Source: Atherix ibis (Eukaryota; Arthropoda; Insecta; Diptera; Athericidae). From it: a stretch of 64,000 nt of DNA. Below, piece after piece: positions 43,980-57,319 of this stretch. The position numbers and the translations under genes were made by a program. Location of the stretch: positions 13,746,326-13,810,325 of the forward strand of contig OY282609.1 of NCBI GenBank assembly GCA_958298945.1, read 5' to 3'. Below the pieces are notes generated by a model, which made no database searches, was not told the DNA's origin, and saw nothing but the letters and a program-made list of their open reading frames with translations. How positions within the stretch are numbered: position 1 is the stretch's first letter; each line of letters begins with the position of its first letter.

Positions 43980-46900
43980 ATTTAGTTGCTTGATGATAAT
44001 AATTTGTATAATATTTTCCCAAAAAATTTTTAAAACTGCAAGTGTTTTTTTTGCTATAAAAGTGATGAATAGTGGAAAATTTAAAAAAATGGGGAGATAT
44101 TATCAGTACTTGGGGTATTTTTTTTCTTCTATGAAATTATAAATATTCAAATAGGATTTTTTATTCTTTAACAATTTTTTTTAAAGAATATTTCATGCAG
44201 AATATTTTTCGAAGTTTTAAAATGAAGAAAGCTTTTTTTTTCGCCGATTTAATGTATTCCGAGAATCAAATAGAAATCTTCCTGTAAGAAAAACCTTTAT
44301 TGGTGGTCATATATCAATCTATTCCATTTACAATTCTATCAAAGAGAATGCTTTACTTCTTATTATGGAATATACGCATACAAGTATAAAAAGGGAAACA
44401 TACTAAAAACAGTGTGCAAACAATTTATCTTGGCAGGAGAGTTGGTTAAAATTTATATCTTCGAGCGTCTGATATCTGATGTTCGATGTCAGTGAAAAAC
44501 CAATAAACACTTCCAACAATTTGAGAAATTGCGAAACAGCCGAAAGACAAATCAATCATTCTGGAACGAAATTGTTTCCCAAGAAGATTCGCATGTAAAT
44601 TGTGTCTGCCCTGTTTGAGTGTAAAAGGATTCAATTGCGGAAATGTGGAATGATAAGGTGGATATTGTTCTGAATAACCCGTGAGGTTAAGGAGAGCCGT
44701 CGTTATGGTATCCTTTCGTTTAACTTAATACAATTTTTATTCTGACGTGGCACATTCTACAGGCATGGAATGTTCGAAACGGACAGCAAGGATAACTTAT
44801 TCCGTGTGAGAACCCCTTTTTATGGATATCTCTTTCGCCATAATTGTACAAGAGTGTTAGAATGACGGCTGTATGTTCCGATTGGGCTGGTAAACAATGT
44901 TTGCTTCTGTGCTCCTATCATCGTCATTCACAGTGCGGCAAGGATTGATGCTTTGTAATTTTCGATGTTTCTCCAGAGTGAAATATGAGTCTGCAACTAA
45001 AATTGCTGCTATTCCTCTTCCGGTTCGGTTATCGTTGACATCAAAATAAGTCGTCAGTGTAAAATGTAAAAAAATTTAGATAAAACTAAAACCAGCACAG
45101 ATACATCGAAATAAAAATTTTACCCCTGTCCTCTATAATGTGAACATTTCACAATAAACGTAACCAAATAATGATGGGTTGAATGGATTAATGGCAAAGC
45201 CGTTGTCTAGATGGCACTGTCTCTAGAATTGTTTGTTCAGAAAATAAAAATCACCTTTGATGTGGAAAATAAATAATGTTGTGTTACCATATTTTGTTTG
45301 TGTTTTTATAGGATCTAGAAAAATAATGCAACACTGTTTCAAAAGGATTTCTACTCCTTGTTCGCGTAAGTAAACATTTGGTAACCCTCCGGCATAAGCA
45401 CATCTGTACGAAATTCGGCACTTGAATGCCCGTCGAAGGGATAATGGAGATGCTGTTTAAAAATTCCACAAAACCTTCCAATAATATTCAATTGCGTAAG
45501 GGGTGGTTCATAAAATATAGCTAAAGGCTAAATAACAGAAAATACCAGGGCTGCTGGAATCGAATTGCATTCAATTGCAAGACACGAACACCCCTAATTC
45601 AGTTAGCATTCAAGGAGTGATTTCATCATATTGTGAAGTGGTTTTATAAGCCAATTTGTCTTTATGGGTAGTGGCTAAACGATTCTCGTAAATCAAACTA
45701 TGAAATTATGATGAGAAGCTGACAGCACTACTACGTGTAAGAAGGTGCAATGCTATCATCGAATATGAATTTCCAAATTGAATTTGTTCTGATTTTTACC
45801 AATAAACACATCTCAACCTGCCAAAGGGTGATTATGTACAAGGGTGCTTATTACTGTGTATGCATTTTATTTAATTTAATTCTTGACAAATTTCCAAATC
45901 TTTTACGATAAAAATTATTCTACAATATATTTTTGTAATAAGAATAATTTGTTAATGTATTAAGTTTGTAACAAAAACTCACCCTCTTTTGTTTTTAAAT
46001 CTAAAAAAAATATCTTTAAAAAACTCTTGATAAAAAAAAATTAAGTAAGAGATTTATCAAAATCTAGTTTGCTTTAACATTTGAATCATGAAAATAATAT
46101 CATCGCATTTTCAGCTTAAATGAAAAATCCATCAAAATACCTCCTTCGTATTTGCCAAAAAAAAAAAAAAAACCAACAACCCAAAGTTGGGGTAAACTTG
46201 TTTATTTTTTTCTGTACTGAAAAATAAATGGAAGAAAAATTCAAGAGTAAAAAATGTGCTTTTGTGGAAAAGTACTTAGGAAAACTCCTCTGAATACATG
46301 AATTATTTCAGCAAATTGATGGATGCCTGATGAAGTGGTATATTCCGGGTTACATCAAATATGATCGTCCCCCCTTTTGCTTTTGTACCCTTATTCCAAA
46401 GAAAAGTTCGAATGTGAAAATTTTCATTTTCTGTATTAGAATATATTTTTGAGAGGATTTTTTTTCGTATTTTTTTACAATATAACTTGCATGAAAGAAG
46501 CAAAAAGATATTATTGAATCGATAGTGGAAAGGGAGGTTGGTTATCGATGATACATCAAAAAAGTTGAAGGGCAGATATTCCGCCAAAGGGTGAATTGTA
46601 TTGATTTTTCGTCACTATCAATTCAATTTATGTAACTGTCACGTAACATGAATCTACCTTGCGGCTGAATTTGGGGTGATTTTAAATCCTATTAGAAGCA
46701 AAAATTGTTACCCTTTTGGGCTTTTCCTTTCAATCAAATGGCAACCCCTCTCATGCTATGAAATATGTCAACATGTCATGTCAAAACTGACAACGAGCAA
46801 AATACAGTTACTGAAAATGCCCGAATGAGACAAAAAACAAACCGAAATGGTAAAGTTGAAAGTGAGAGACAGAAAAAGTGAGATTAAAAAAGTTAGAAAA

Positions 46901-49430
46901 AAATTCCATAATGGAAAGAGGGATGATATGCAAAATAGAAATTTTGAAGAGAAAAGACTCGAAAATAAAAACAAGGGTTGAAAAATGTGCACACACAAAC
47001 AATATCGCGAACGGATGCTTGGGCATAAATTGTCAAATATTTTCCGTTTGTTGCTTTGCTTTTTTCAATGTAAAGCTCTTAAAAAAACAATGCAAATTAA
47101 GGACAAAAGTCAGGAAATACACATTTGAAAAGGGAAGGTGAGGACAAATACCATACATTGAAATGAATCGGCTGGAGAATTAACTGTCGAAATTCGAGAG
47201 CAATTTGAATGGCAAAAGGGTGTGAGTGGTAAGCATTTGGAATTCATCATTTCGACAGGACGACATTATTGCACTCATACCATTCCCAATGGTGACATTC
47301 AGGATAATACCTATTCGGCGAAGAGTGCGCATATTTACACTATCTTGATATGTTTTGTATTCGTGGATAGTATTTTCATATCTTTCGTGGACGACGAGTG
47401 GATATTTGTTTATTGACAAAAATTTAGAACATATTTCAAGTTAGACAGTTGGTTCGTGTGTTTTACGTCCATTTCGCAATCGTAATGTCCTGTCAGTCTG
47501 TCTTATGCAAACCTATCCGTTTCGATCTTGTCATACCCTGAAGGTGTGCGAATGCCAACAACAGACAGGCTACAAAAAAACTACAAATAATAACCAACAA
47601 CGTGGAGGACCCATCCGACACTAATTCGATCTGATGCTAAATCTCGCCAGAGGGCAGAAATCGTAATTTCCTGTTTGCGGAATTAACCGTTCATATCTTT
47701 TGTTGTTTTGTTATAATATATTTTTCTCGTATTTTTCGTTGAGCTTTTTAATTCTGTTTTTTTTCCTTCTATTTTTATTTTGGATAATATTATTTATTTT
47801 TAACTAGAATTCTGGGTTTTAATCCTGTCAGTTGAATAGAAAATGTTATTATAAATTAATGCTAAATTATATTGTATTTCGAAATTTATTTTTAACTATT
47901 ATAATTTAGGTCGTTGGTAAGGATTGCAATTTTATGTATTTTATTAATTTTGTAGGAATTTTTTTTAAAATTAAGGGGTGAAGAGGGGTGAAGAGATGAT
48001 TTTATTGTTTTCTATTATTTTTTTAGATTTTATTTAAATTGAACGTATTTAAAGAATTAAAGTAAAACGAAACATAAAAATTATAGTAGAATATAGCTTT
48101 TAATGAAAAAAAAAGCTGGAATTTTTTTTTTTTTTTTATAATTTGAATAAAAAAAGGGAAATCTGAAATACTTTTTAACTGATGGATTTTTTTTTAAATA
48201 TTGCAACTGTCATTTGCAAGGTTCGAAAAAAATATTTACTTTTTAATTTGTTTTGGTAGCATTTTTCCATTAAAATTATAATTTTTTTTTTAGTACTTTC
48301 ATGTTTAAAATTTTTTTTTTTTAAGAAATAGAAGAAATAACCTTTAATAAAATAATTGGCAAAAGTTCAAAATCCTTAAAATAAATCTAAGAAATAAATT
48401 TCGATAAATTATAATCCATATAATTTAGATGAAGAAGAGAAAAATGTTTTTGTAGCAAACTTATTTAAAGAAAAACAATACCAATAAAACCGAAACTATA
48501 TTGATACCAGATACATGAGCAACGCTCAAAAAAAAATTAGCATCATTTGTCTAGACCCTTATTATAACAATATCTAAAATGAAATAGATGAAAACTTAGT
48601 TATCATTTAACTGAAATACAAGAACTGTCAGCTAAGAGAGTACCTCGACAATGTTGATTGTCATATCCTGGCAGTAACTTGTCCTGTTCGTTTTCTACTT
48701 TGACCTGAAGTTTTCATCGTATTTTATTATTTATCGTCTTTAAATAATAAATGCTTCCTTTTAGGGGAAATTCTTCTGTTCGATAATATTCGTTTTTATT
48801 ATTTATATTTGTACGTAAGTTGATGTCATTTTCATTTTAATCTTTATCCTGTTCGTAGTTATAATGCGATATGGTTTGTTGGACACGACAAATTCGTGTA
48901 CTTGGACATATTTCGAAATAAATAAATAAGAGCACATTGACATTGCGATAATGTTTTAACACTGACTATTTATAATAATGTCTTATGGAGAATTATTGTA
49001 TGAAATCAGATATAAATGAGATGGAGAAAAGTAACAAAGATGAACACGGGTTAGACAGGACATCATAAATCATTCACAAAACAATTTCTTATGAAACCTA
49101 CGGCATTATTTCTTCTTCTATTTTCTTTGGTGACTGTTGGCATTTAGTTTCCATTTGAAATTGCCACTTCTATCTGTAGGTCAACTCAACATTTCCATGG
49201 AGTTTTTTTTTTGATTGCGAAAAATCCATTTACTACACGTATAATGGACAAAATATCTATAATATTTCCAAACGGCCTTATAGTTTTTTTTTGTCTCAAG
49301 TAAGGTAGAAATCACTGAAAGACAAAGTAAGGGATTTTAACCCTGTAAAACGATCTTACTTGGTCACATTTTTATATCTCCTTGCGGAACCGCCGTCAGG
49401 CATTACTTGGTGGGGCAGGGATTCATCGAA
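43980..49430. other. Intergenic region downstream of bursicon beta
   Basis: 44.3-45.6 kb and 46.6-47.7 kb are less AT-rich than average and free of recognised transposons, so they could hold regulatory DNA. 47.7-49.4 kb is AT-rich with homopolymers. No exons, tRNAs or repeats were recognised. Confidence 0.4.
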
Positions 49431-50440
49431 TTAAGGTGAATGATTCTATCCGTTTTTTTTGCGCGCTCAACCAGATGTAGTCTTCTTGGACTATCGTCTC
49501 AAGGACTTCCACAGCTCCCCTTAATCATCCTCGAGTCTAATATCAGGGCTACGACATTTTTAGACGTCAGGGGCTTGCCAGCGTACTTCTGCACCCATTC
49601 TTTTTCCGGACTGAATCGCGTTCAAGGACTTCCACAGCCCCCCTAATCATCCTCGAGTCTAACATCAGGGCTACGACTTTCTCAGGCGTCAGGGGCCTGT
49701 CAGCGTACTGCTGCACCTATTCTCTTTCCGCAATAAATCGCGTTCAAGGACTTTCACAGCCCCCCTAATCATCCTCGAGTCTAACATCAGGGCTACGACT
49801 TTCTCAGGCATCAGGGGCCTGCCAGCGTACTTCTGCACCCATTCTTTTTCCGGATTGAATCGCGTTCAAGGACTTCCATAGCCCCCCTAATCATCCTAGA
49901 GTCTAACATCAGGGCTACGACATTCTCAGGCGTCAGGAGCCTGCCAGCGTACTTCTGCACCTATTCTCTTTCCGCATTGAATCGCGTTCAAGGACTTCCA
50001 CAGCCCCCCTAATCATCCTCGAGTCTACCATCAGGGCTACGATATTCTCAGGTGTCAGGGGCCCGCCAGCGTACTTCTGCACCTATTCCCTTTCCGCATT
50101 GAATCGCGTTCAGTAAAAGAACACGTGCTCGGCGCTCTACACCATCCCATCACAAGAAGGGCACATTAGTCTAGAATCCAATTTAAAGTGGTATTGGTAC
50201 GCCCAACAAGATCCGTGTCTCGTAAAAAATTTGGATTGGTAGTAGTCAACGTCACCATATCGGCCGAGATGAGACGGTGAGTCCAACTGCCATTGGGTGC
50301 ATTCTCCCAATGATTTTGCCACCTCCTTTTAGACTCGTTCCTTTCCTCCCTACGAGCCACGGAGACCCTACAGCGTCATCTGCTTGTATTTTGATCGGCA
50401 TCATTCCTGCCACAACACAAATGGGCTTATATGACACTAT
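49430..50440 (-). pseudogene. R1-like LINE relic 2, with tandem array
   Basis: The minus strand reads VVAGMMPIKIQADDAVGSPW, RNESKRRWQNHWENAPNGSW, THRLISADM, then GRYGDVDYYQSKFFTRHGSC, LMCPSCDGMV, SAEHVFFY*TRFNAERE and VQKYAGGPLTPENIVALMVD. This matches the R1-type C-terminal region (HRLIP...GEVDYYLTQFLTGHGC...CPxC...AEHVFFxCPRF). Frameshifts and stops break it. The segment after AEHVFFY is expanded into five copies of a 122-bp unit. Confidence 0.8.
49501..50111. repeat. Five tandem copies of a 122-bp LINE-derived unit
   Basis: Units start with AAGGACTTCC or a variant at 49501, 49624, 49746, 49868 and 49990 (period 122-123). Each carries AATCATCCT, 'agtcta..atcagggctacga', CAGCGTACT and 'tgaatcgcgttca'. 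Copies differ by only a few substitutions. On the minus strand each unit encodes TPENIVALMVDSRMIRGAVE in one frame, but 122 is not a multiple of three, so the array cannot stay in frame. Confidence 0.95.
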
Positions 50441-51060
50441 TAGGAAATGCTTTTATGTACTGTTGTAACAACGGTTAATTGCTTCAGACGATTACTAATA
50501 AAAGAAATTACTCAGTTTATTCAAAGCAATTAGTACACTCGAGTAAAATAAGAAAATATCCCACATTAACGTACTGAAAAGGAGACGTTAAGGAAAAGTT
50601 TATTGCTTACTTAATTATTAAATAATCAAAAATAAAAAGACAATTTTTTTCAAAATTTCTTAAAAGAGGTCAAAGACTTTGCCTTTCCTAATCTCTGACC
50701 TACTTTCAAGCCATACCCATTTTTTTTTGGGTTATTTGTGTACCTTGTTTTCCATCCACATATTAACAAACGCTGCTATTATTAGCTTTATTTTTATGTA
50801 CGTTATGACCTTGCCATTGATTGAACGTATATTTTTGCGAGAATATCGGTTGTGCAAATAAAGCGGTTAAGGCAGAATCTATCAAATTCACGGCTCCTCC
50901 CGCCAAATCTGTCTTTCCTCGAATTCTGTTTATTGATCGAGTTGGTTACTCCATTTTTACAATTTGTTTAGGTCTTCACCTTTCCTGCCCTCCTTATAGA
51001 AATTCACAACTTTGGTGTCTTTAGTACATAAAAATCTTGCTTTCAGAAGCGCCAAGCTTA
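50441..51060. other. Intergenic, nothing recognised
   Basis: AT-rich. It may include the lost 5' part of the mariner relic that follows, but no terminal repeat was found. Confidence 0.4.
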
Positions 51061-51745
51061 TAAGAAGTTGTGTAAAGTTTGCGGTGAAAATTCTCTACAA
51101 GAGGGTCAGCGCCATCGATGGTTCTCGAAATTCCGTGCTAGTGACTTTGATCTCATCGGCACTCGTTGGTCAGGATGGAAAACCAAGGTTGGTGACGGTA
51201 AAATAAAGGCATTAATTCAGTTTAACTTGCATTACACTTTACGACAGATTGCAGAAACATTGAACGTTACTCATTCAACCATTCACGGCAGTCTGAAAAA
51301 GCTGGGATACATAAGCAAGCCCGATATTTGGGTTCCTCATGCACTCAAAGAAGTTATTTGATAAGCAAGCTCGATATTTGGGTTCCTCATGCACTCAAAG
51401 AGTTTTGGTCCCGGGGTGATGATCCGACATTCATCAGAAAAAATGTATGCTCTCATTTTGGTGGGATTTTGATGGTGTTTTAATATTGGTGCTTCTACGA
51501 AGTTGTGTTCCATCACAGCAACGCAAGACCACGCACAAGTTAGATCACCCATCAAAAAATATTTGAGCTTAAATATGATGTGTTGCCACATTTACCATTC
51601 CTTCGGTCTCTCAGCCCCTTGTTCAGTTCTTTGCCGATAAAAGCAAGTCTGTCTGTTAATGAGTAACTTGGTTGATCTTTGTTCTTTATATAAATCAATA
51701 AACTTTTTAAAACATAAACAAAATAACTTTTCGGACAACCCAATA
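51060..51745 (+). pseudogene. Mellifera-type mariner relic
   Basis: Reads RHRWFSKFRASDFDL, IKALIQFNLHYTLRQIAETL, NVTHSTIHGSLKKLGYISKP, DIWVPHALKE, then after a tandem duplication VFHHSNARPRTS*ITHQKIF and ELKYDVLPHLP. The last part is the mellifera HHDNARPHTS...WDVLPHPPYSPD region with the second catalytic D changed to S. The right end at 51721-51745 is the inverted TIR TTGGGTTGTCCGAAAAGTTA flanked by TA. The left end is missing. Confidence 0.78.
51311..51400. repeat. 50-bp tandem duplication in the mariner relic
   Basis: ATAAGCAAGCCCGATATTTG... from 51311 repeats from 51361 (one C/T difference) through CACTCAAAG, which repeats the SKPDIWVPHALKE coding block. Confidence 0.92.
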
Positions 51746-52550
51746 GCTTGCAAGCATGTTCTGCTACTCCCTCGTCTTCTAGATGGTCTGATTTTTATAC
51801 TAAAGTCATTCCTCGAGAATGTCACGCTCTCAATCAAATTTTTTTTATTCCTCCTCACAATCGATACGATAAAAAGTCCTCTAAATTTTTGTTAGTCAAT
51901 GACAAAAATTTGACAAAAACAAATCTGAAATTGTTTTCATTGATTCAAAAATTTCTGATTTTGCTAATTCAACTGAACCGATTTTTTAAAGTTTTATGCT
52001 TCATTAAATTTAACATAAAAAATCCAAAATTTCGAATGGCCTATTTTTGGTCATTTTAATTTTTACTCTAAAATTTTCGTGTATTTTCCGTCATTTTAAT
52101 TTTTACATTGGAATTAAATATATTTGAAGCATATTTGGTTATTGAATATATGAAATTTAAAAAAAAAACTGTCTTTCGAATTTTTTTTAATCTGAAATTT
52201 TGAGTACATTTTTTATTGGTTATATTTTTAAATTAGAATTAAACGTGTTTGTAGTATTTTCCATTTTTACTTATTGATTATGTAAAATTTGGATTCATTA
52301 TTTTTTGTTGATGTTGAACTGGCCAACTTGATCAACATTTTTAACTTGTAAATCGACATTTTTCCAAAAAAATTTGAATGAATTTTTTTGGTAATTTTTA
52401 TTGTGTAAATTTTTTTTGTATTTAAATTTTGCGACTATTTAAACTTTTGTATTTTCAAAAATTCTTTCTTGTTTTCGTATTTGAAATTTTTCGCAAATTT
52501 TCTTATATTCGTATTTGAAATTTTTTTCACATTTATTGTGCATTTTTATA
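51746..52550. other. AT-rich intergenic sequence
   Basis: No features recognised. Repeated loose motifs such as 'ttttaatttttac' reflect base composition. Confidence 0.45.
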
Positions 52551-53722
52551 TACTAGTGTTGGAATTAATTCGTAGCGTTTTACAAAAGATGGCGTTAGTC
52601 AACTATCCATAGTCACACATACAAAAGTAAATATTCTCCCAGAAGCTTCTGACATAACGCAACTTTTCCACTATATGACTTTTGTTATAGTGCCAGTAAC
52701 ACTTGTCTTGCTGAGCAAACTTGCAAAAAGTGGTTTGCGCGGTTTAAAAATGGAAATATTGATTTGGAAGACATGGAACGTCCCGGACAGCCGAAAAAGT
52801 TCGAAGATGAAGATTTGGTGACATTGCTCGATGAAGACCCGTACCAAACACTCAGGGAGTTGTCCACATCGCTTGGAGTCGACTTTTTGACGGTCGGACA
52901 ACGCCTGAAAGCCATAGGAATGGTACAAAAACAGGGAACGTGGGTTCCACATGAGTTGAAGCCAAGACACGTCGAACGGCGTTTAGTCACCTGTGAGATT
53001 CTTCTCCAACGGCAGGCAAGGAAGGGATTTCTGCATCGAATCGTCACTGGTGACGAGAAGTCGGTACTCTACGACAATCCCAAACGCAGAAAATCGTGGG
53101 GCTTGCCCGGTCATGAATCGACATCGTCCCCCAGGTCGAATATTCATGGGAAGAAGATCTTACTGTGTATTTTGTGGGATCAGCTGGGTGTTATTTATTA
53201 TGAGCTCCTCCAACCAGGTGAAACCATCACTGGGGACGTATAGAGACGACAATTGATGCGTTTGAACAGAGCAACACCAGAAAAGCGGCCATAATATAAA
53301 GATCGACACGACAAAGTAATTTTGCTCCACGACAATGAAAGACCCCATGTTGCGAAAGCCGTGAAAACTTATTTAAATACGCTGAAATGGGAAGTTCTGC
53401 CTCATCCGCCATATTCACCAGACATTGTACCATCTGATTATCATTTGTTTCGATCCACGGCGCATGGCTTGTCAGAGCAGCACTTCGATAACTACGAAAT
53501 GATCAAAAAAACCAATTTTGGTTTCAAAAATTGGATCGATTCTTTCATCGAATCTAAAGAAGAAGAATTTTTTCGACGCGGTTTCCGAGCATTATCAGAA
53601 AGATAGGAAAAAGTAGTGGATAACGAAGAACAATACTTTGAATAACTCTTCTGTAATGATACTGTCATAATAAACTACGAAACTTTGCAAAAAAACGCTA
53701 CGAATTAATTACAACACCGATA
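52551..53722 (+). mobile_element. Mariner element F (GTGTTG ends)
   Basis: The ends GTGTTGGAATTAATTCGTAG (left) and GTGTTGTAATTAATTCGTAG (right, inverted) continue with CGTTTT and sit three bases inside TA (52551-52552, 53721-53722). Confidence 0.9.
52690..53645 (+). pseudogene. Mariner transposase pseudogene F
   Basis: Its wording is close to the intact ORF at 21985-23022: CKKWFARFKNGNIDLEDMER, PGQPKKFEDEDLVTLLDEDP, WVPHELKPRHVERR, TGDEKS (first D, with the W lost), YYELLQPGETITGDV*, LLHDNERPHVAKAVKTYLNT, HPPYSPDIVPSDYHLFRS and the end EQYFE. All three catalytic aspartates remain and the frame is unbroken apart from stops after TGDV, EKRP and LSER. The N-terminal 45 or so residues are missing, and five extra residues (NFGFK region) are inserted near 53513. 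Confidence 0.88.
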
Positions 53723-55804
53723 AAAAATTTAATTAAAAATTAAAAACTTTTTTTAATTTAATTTTTAGGATTTTTATTTAGTCAGTAATGATATATAGTT
53801 ATTGTTTAAAGAAGAAAATATTTTTTATTATTTTTAGGAAACGTACCGCAACATTTACAAATCTCAAAATTTTTTTTACCTACAATTTTTTTTTAAATTA
53901 TTCATTTTTAACTGATAAGTTTTGAGAAAAGTCTAATCCAATTGGGATTACGACTCTTTAACATGAAAACTTGTAATATTTCAATAGATAATAGTATGAG
54001 TATGAAACATACACTCTTAAAATAAATTTATTTATTTTTACTTTTATAGTAAAATGGCGCAAAATTAGAGCAAAATTGCCATAGTCTCATCTACCCACCC
54101 AGACATTAGGTGTGCTTATTCAGATTCAATTATTGCCAACTTGCATGCATGCGATTCGTTTAGAAAATGCAGTAAATTTTCATTTTTCTATGCAAAATAC
54201 ATCATTAACAGTGACGGTCAATTGACATGAATTGACGTGTGATTAGTGCTATTTTCCTGCAGCTTTATTCCAAAGACTTAATATTCAAATTTCTGGTTTA
54301 ATAATTGATTTTCTCCGTAATTTTTTCTTCTACTCTTATCTTGGTACATTAATTCTTTTATGTAAATTATAGTTTTCACAAAAACATATTTTCAATTGGT
54401 AGTAATTATAGGAGTTTAGTTTAGAAAATATGTACTTTGGAAATATGTTGTGTATTTTTTTTCTTTCATCTAGAAAATAATTAAATATTAATACACGATT
54501 CGATGACGTGCTACGGATGCAATTAGAATTGTATTTCGTATTTATTATTATTTATATTTTTTTTGTTGTTGCTATTTATGACTCTATTATTTTGTAAATA
54601 TTTCACGTTGTTTGAACAATGATCGTTGCCAGCATTTTATATATTTTTCAAAACTATATTCATAGGAAAACTTATTAATAAAACATTAACTATCGTTACA
54701 CCTTCCATGAATATTGAATTAGTTGATAAGACGGACTATCAACTATCCAAGTCACAATAGTATAGACTATTATGGAGTGTCAATTTAATTACGACTACAT
54801 TTTTCTTAATTTCAACAATATCCCAAACAAAATACATTAAAATTTGTTTAGATAAAAAGAATTTCTTTGGAAAAAAATTGAATATATTTTCTAAAGTACT
54901 GTTGCCTGTAATTTAATATATTTTCTCTTAAAATACCTAGTCTTCTGTGCCTATTAGTCCAGACACGAATTTCAAAACGTGATAAAAGTCTTGCCATAAG
55001 GCGCCATAATTTTACGCACATTTTTTTTTTTTAAATTTTTAACTAACTAACAGTTTTTATTACCGATTTTATAAAATAAATATTTGTAATTGCGTGATAA
55101 GACTACATTAAAATATGGAGAGAAAAAAACGGAGTAGCTTTAAGAAAAGATTTATATTTAATTTAATAAATTACAATAAAATTAACTCAAACCAATTTTC
55201 AAGTATTTGAAAAAAAAAATAGAAACTTTTCCAATCAACATTAATAAAGTTTACATTTTAATTAAAAGTTATTTCGAATTGATTTAAATAAATAATAAAG
55301 TTTTTTTTTGCATCTATGAGAAGACTATAAATATTGTTCTTGGATAATATTTCTTTTCTGGATGTTAAATAGTTCTTTTTATGGATGCCATGAATTGAAA
55401 ACGTAATTTTAAATGTGCTGTCGGCAGAGTACAATTAATTCCATAGCCATTTAATGGTTTCAATTTATATGATAAAATTTCTTTAATATCTTCCTGTTTA
55501 GACTTCAATAAGATGACGCAATTCTGTTTAGAATTGCGTCATCGTTGTCAAATTTCAAGTTATTCATAGAGTATTGCTTCACGCAACAAAAAAAAACCTG
55601 TTCAAAAAAAATGTTCTTATAGCTTCGTAATAATAAAAAAAATTAATTAAAAAAAATTCCAATTAATTAGACTGAAAAATAATTTTAACTAAAAATTGGG
55701 AACTTCATAAAAATATTATTCAATTTTTAAAACTTTTTTTTTAATTTGAAAATATTGGCAAAACTTTTTAGAAAAATTTATTGAAAAAATATTTTAAAAA
55801 AATA
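53723..55804. other. AT-rich intergenic sequence
   Basis: No coding signature. It holds a perfect 14-nt inverted repeat (GATGACGCAATTCT, arms 55512-55525 and 55530-55543, loop GTTT). Confidence 0.45.
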
Positions 55805-57055
55805 TAAGTGAAAAGTAATCCATTATTTTGCCAATAGATGGATGTAGGAGTCTGTATCTCCCGTTATAAAAGTGCGATCGGGTTGCACTAGATGGCGTTA
55901 GAAAGATAAGATTTCGTACTAAAAAGGCTTCTGATACAGTTTTGACATTACTTGATTCAGTATTTTTTTAGCACGCGTCAAAGATGGACATCTAAATACG
56001 CCATATTTTACAGTTTTTCTTCGATAAAGGCGAAAACGCAAGCCAGGCAGTTGAAAATGTGAATAGTGCTTATGGTTCGGATACTGTAACAGCCAATCAT
56101 GCGCAATTTTGGTTTCGTGGATTCTGTTCCGGTAATTTTGATGTCAAAGATGCACCACGCTCTGGAAGGCCAACTGTCGAAAATGTCGATAAAATAATGG
56201 AAATCGTCGAGTCCGACCGTCACGTAAGCACTGTTTCGATTGCCCAGGAGCTAAACATTGCACAAAATCCGTTTGGAACCACTTAAATAAGGCTGGATAC
56301 AAAAACAAGCTCGATGTATGGGTGCCACACGAGTTATCGCAAAAAAACCTCATGGACCGAATTTCCATCTGCGAATCGCTGCTGAATCGCAACAATATCG
56401 ATCCATTTCTGAAGCGGATGGTTACTGGTGATGAAAAGTGGGTCACTTACGACAACGTCAAGCAACAACGGTCGTGCTGAAATCGCGGTCACCCGGCGCA
56501 AACGGTGGTCAAGCCAGGATTGACAGCCAGGAAAGTTTTGCTGTGTGTTTGGTGGGACTGGCAGGTAATCATCTACTATGAGCTGCTCCCCTACGGCCGA
56601 ACTCTTAATTCGGACCTATACTGTCAACAATTGGACCGTCTGAAAGAAGCAATCGCCCAGAAGCGGCTAGCTTTGGCCCATAGGAGAGCAATTGTGTTCC
56701 ATCAGGACAACGCCAGGCCACATACATCGATAGTGACTCGCCAGAAGTTCCGGGACCTTGGTTGGGATGTTCTTATGCATCCAACTTATAGTCCAGACCT
56801 GGCACAAAGTGATTACCACCTATTCCTGTCTATGACGAATGATTTTGCAGGTGAAAAAAAAGAAGATTGTGAAAATCGACTGTCCCAGTTTTTTGCCAAT
56901 AGGGACGAGGGTTTCTATGTGAGAGGCATTATTTAATTACCTCCAAAATGGCAACAAGTTATCGAACAAAACGGTGCATACTTGACCTAAATCGTATCAT
57001 TCTATCTATGCTAAATAAAACCTTCAATTTAATGCAAAAATAATGGATTTCTTTT
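55805..57055 (+). mobile_element. Mariner element C', sister of the nested copy
   Basis: Closely similar to 16981-18242. The left end has lost part of the TIR (TAAGTGAAAAG where the sister has TAAGTTGTAGTAAAAAG). The right end stops after GGATTTCTTTT. Confidence 0.85.
55984..56990 (+). pseudogene. Mellifera-type mariner transposase pseudogene C'
   Basis: Same protein family as 17159-18165. Codon 4 is TAA after a 9-base deletion, one base is missing in AQNPFG (frameshift, at about 56268), the W after RS is a stop (near 56477-56480), and ERGIMK is RGII* (56934-56936). In contrast to the nested copy it keeps HQDNARPH and the full LPPKWQQVIEQNGAYLT C-terminus ending at TAA 56988-56990. APSD reads AQSD. 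Confidence 0.88.
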
Positions 57056-57319
57056 GTGTAAGTTTCTAGCAACATGTTGCAGCAACATGTGAATTCTTCT
57101 TGTGTTTCCAGCATGGTATCAATTAACTAAGGTAATCTCTCTTTTCTGGGTTTAAGAAGAAAATCTTATTATAAATCATTTGAAACTGAAAGGAACTTTC
57201 TGATTCCGTATTAATAGTTTTATGTTTGTAAATATTTTTGTTGTTGAATGGATTACTTTTTGCATTATGAATTTTTCACACAACGGAATGGTTTTTTCTT
57301 AATTCAAATTACGATGGTT
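57056..57319. other. Short spacer, nothing recognised
   Basis: AT-rich gap between two transposon relics. Confidence 0.4.

Noticed and set aside
43980..49430. Search for bursicon alpha exons near bursicon beta
   Set aside because: No cystine-knot pattern of the alpha subunit was recognised on either strand by eye. A very short exon could be missed.
49440..49646. 68-codon plus-strand ORF
   Set aside because: Antisense reading through the 122-bp tandem repeats.
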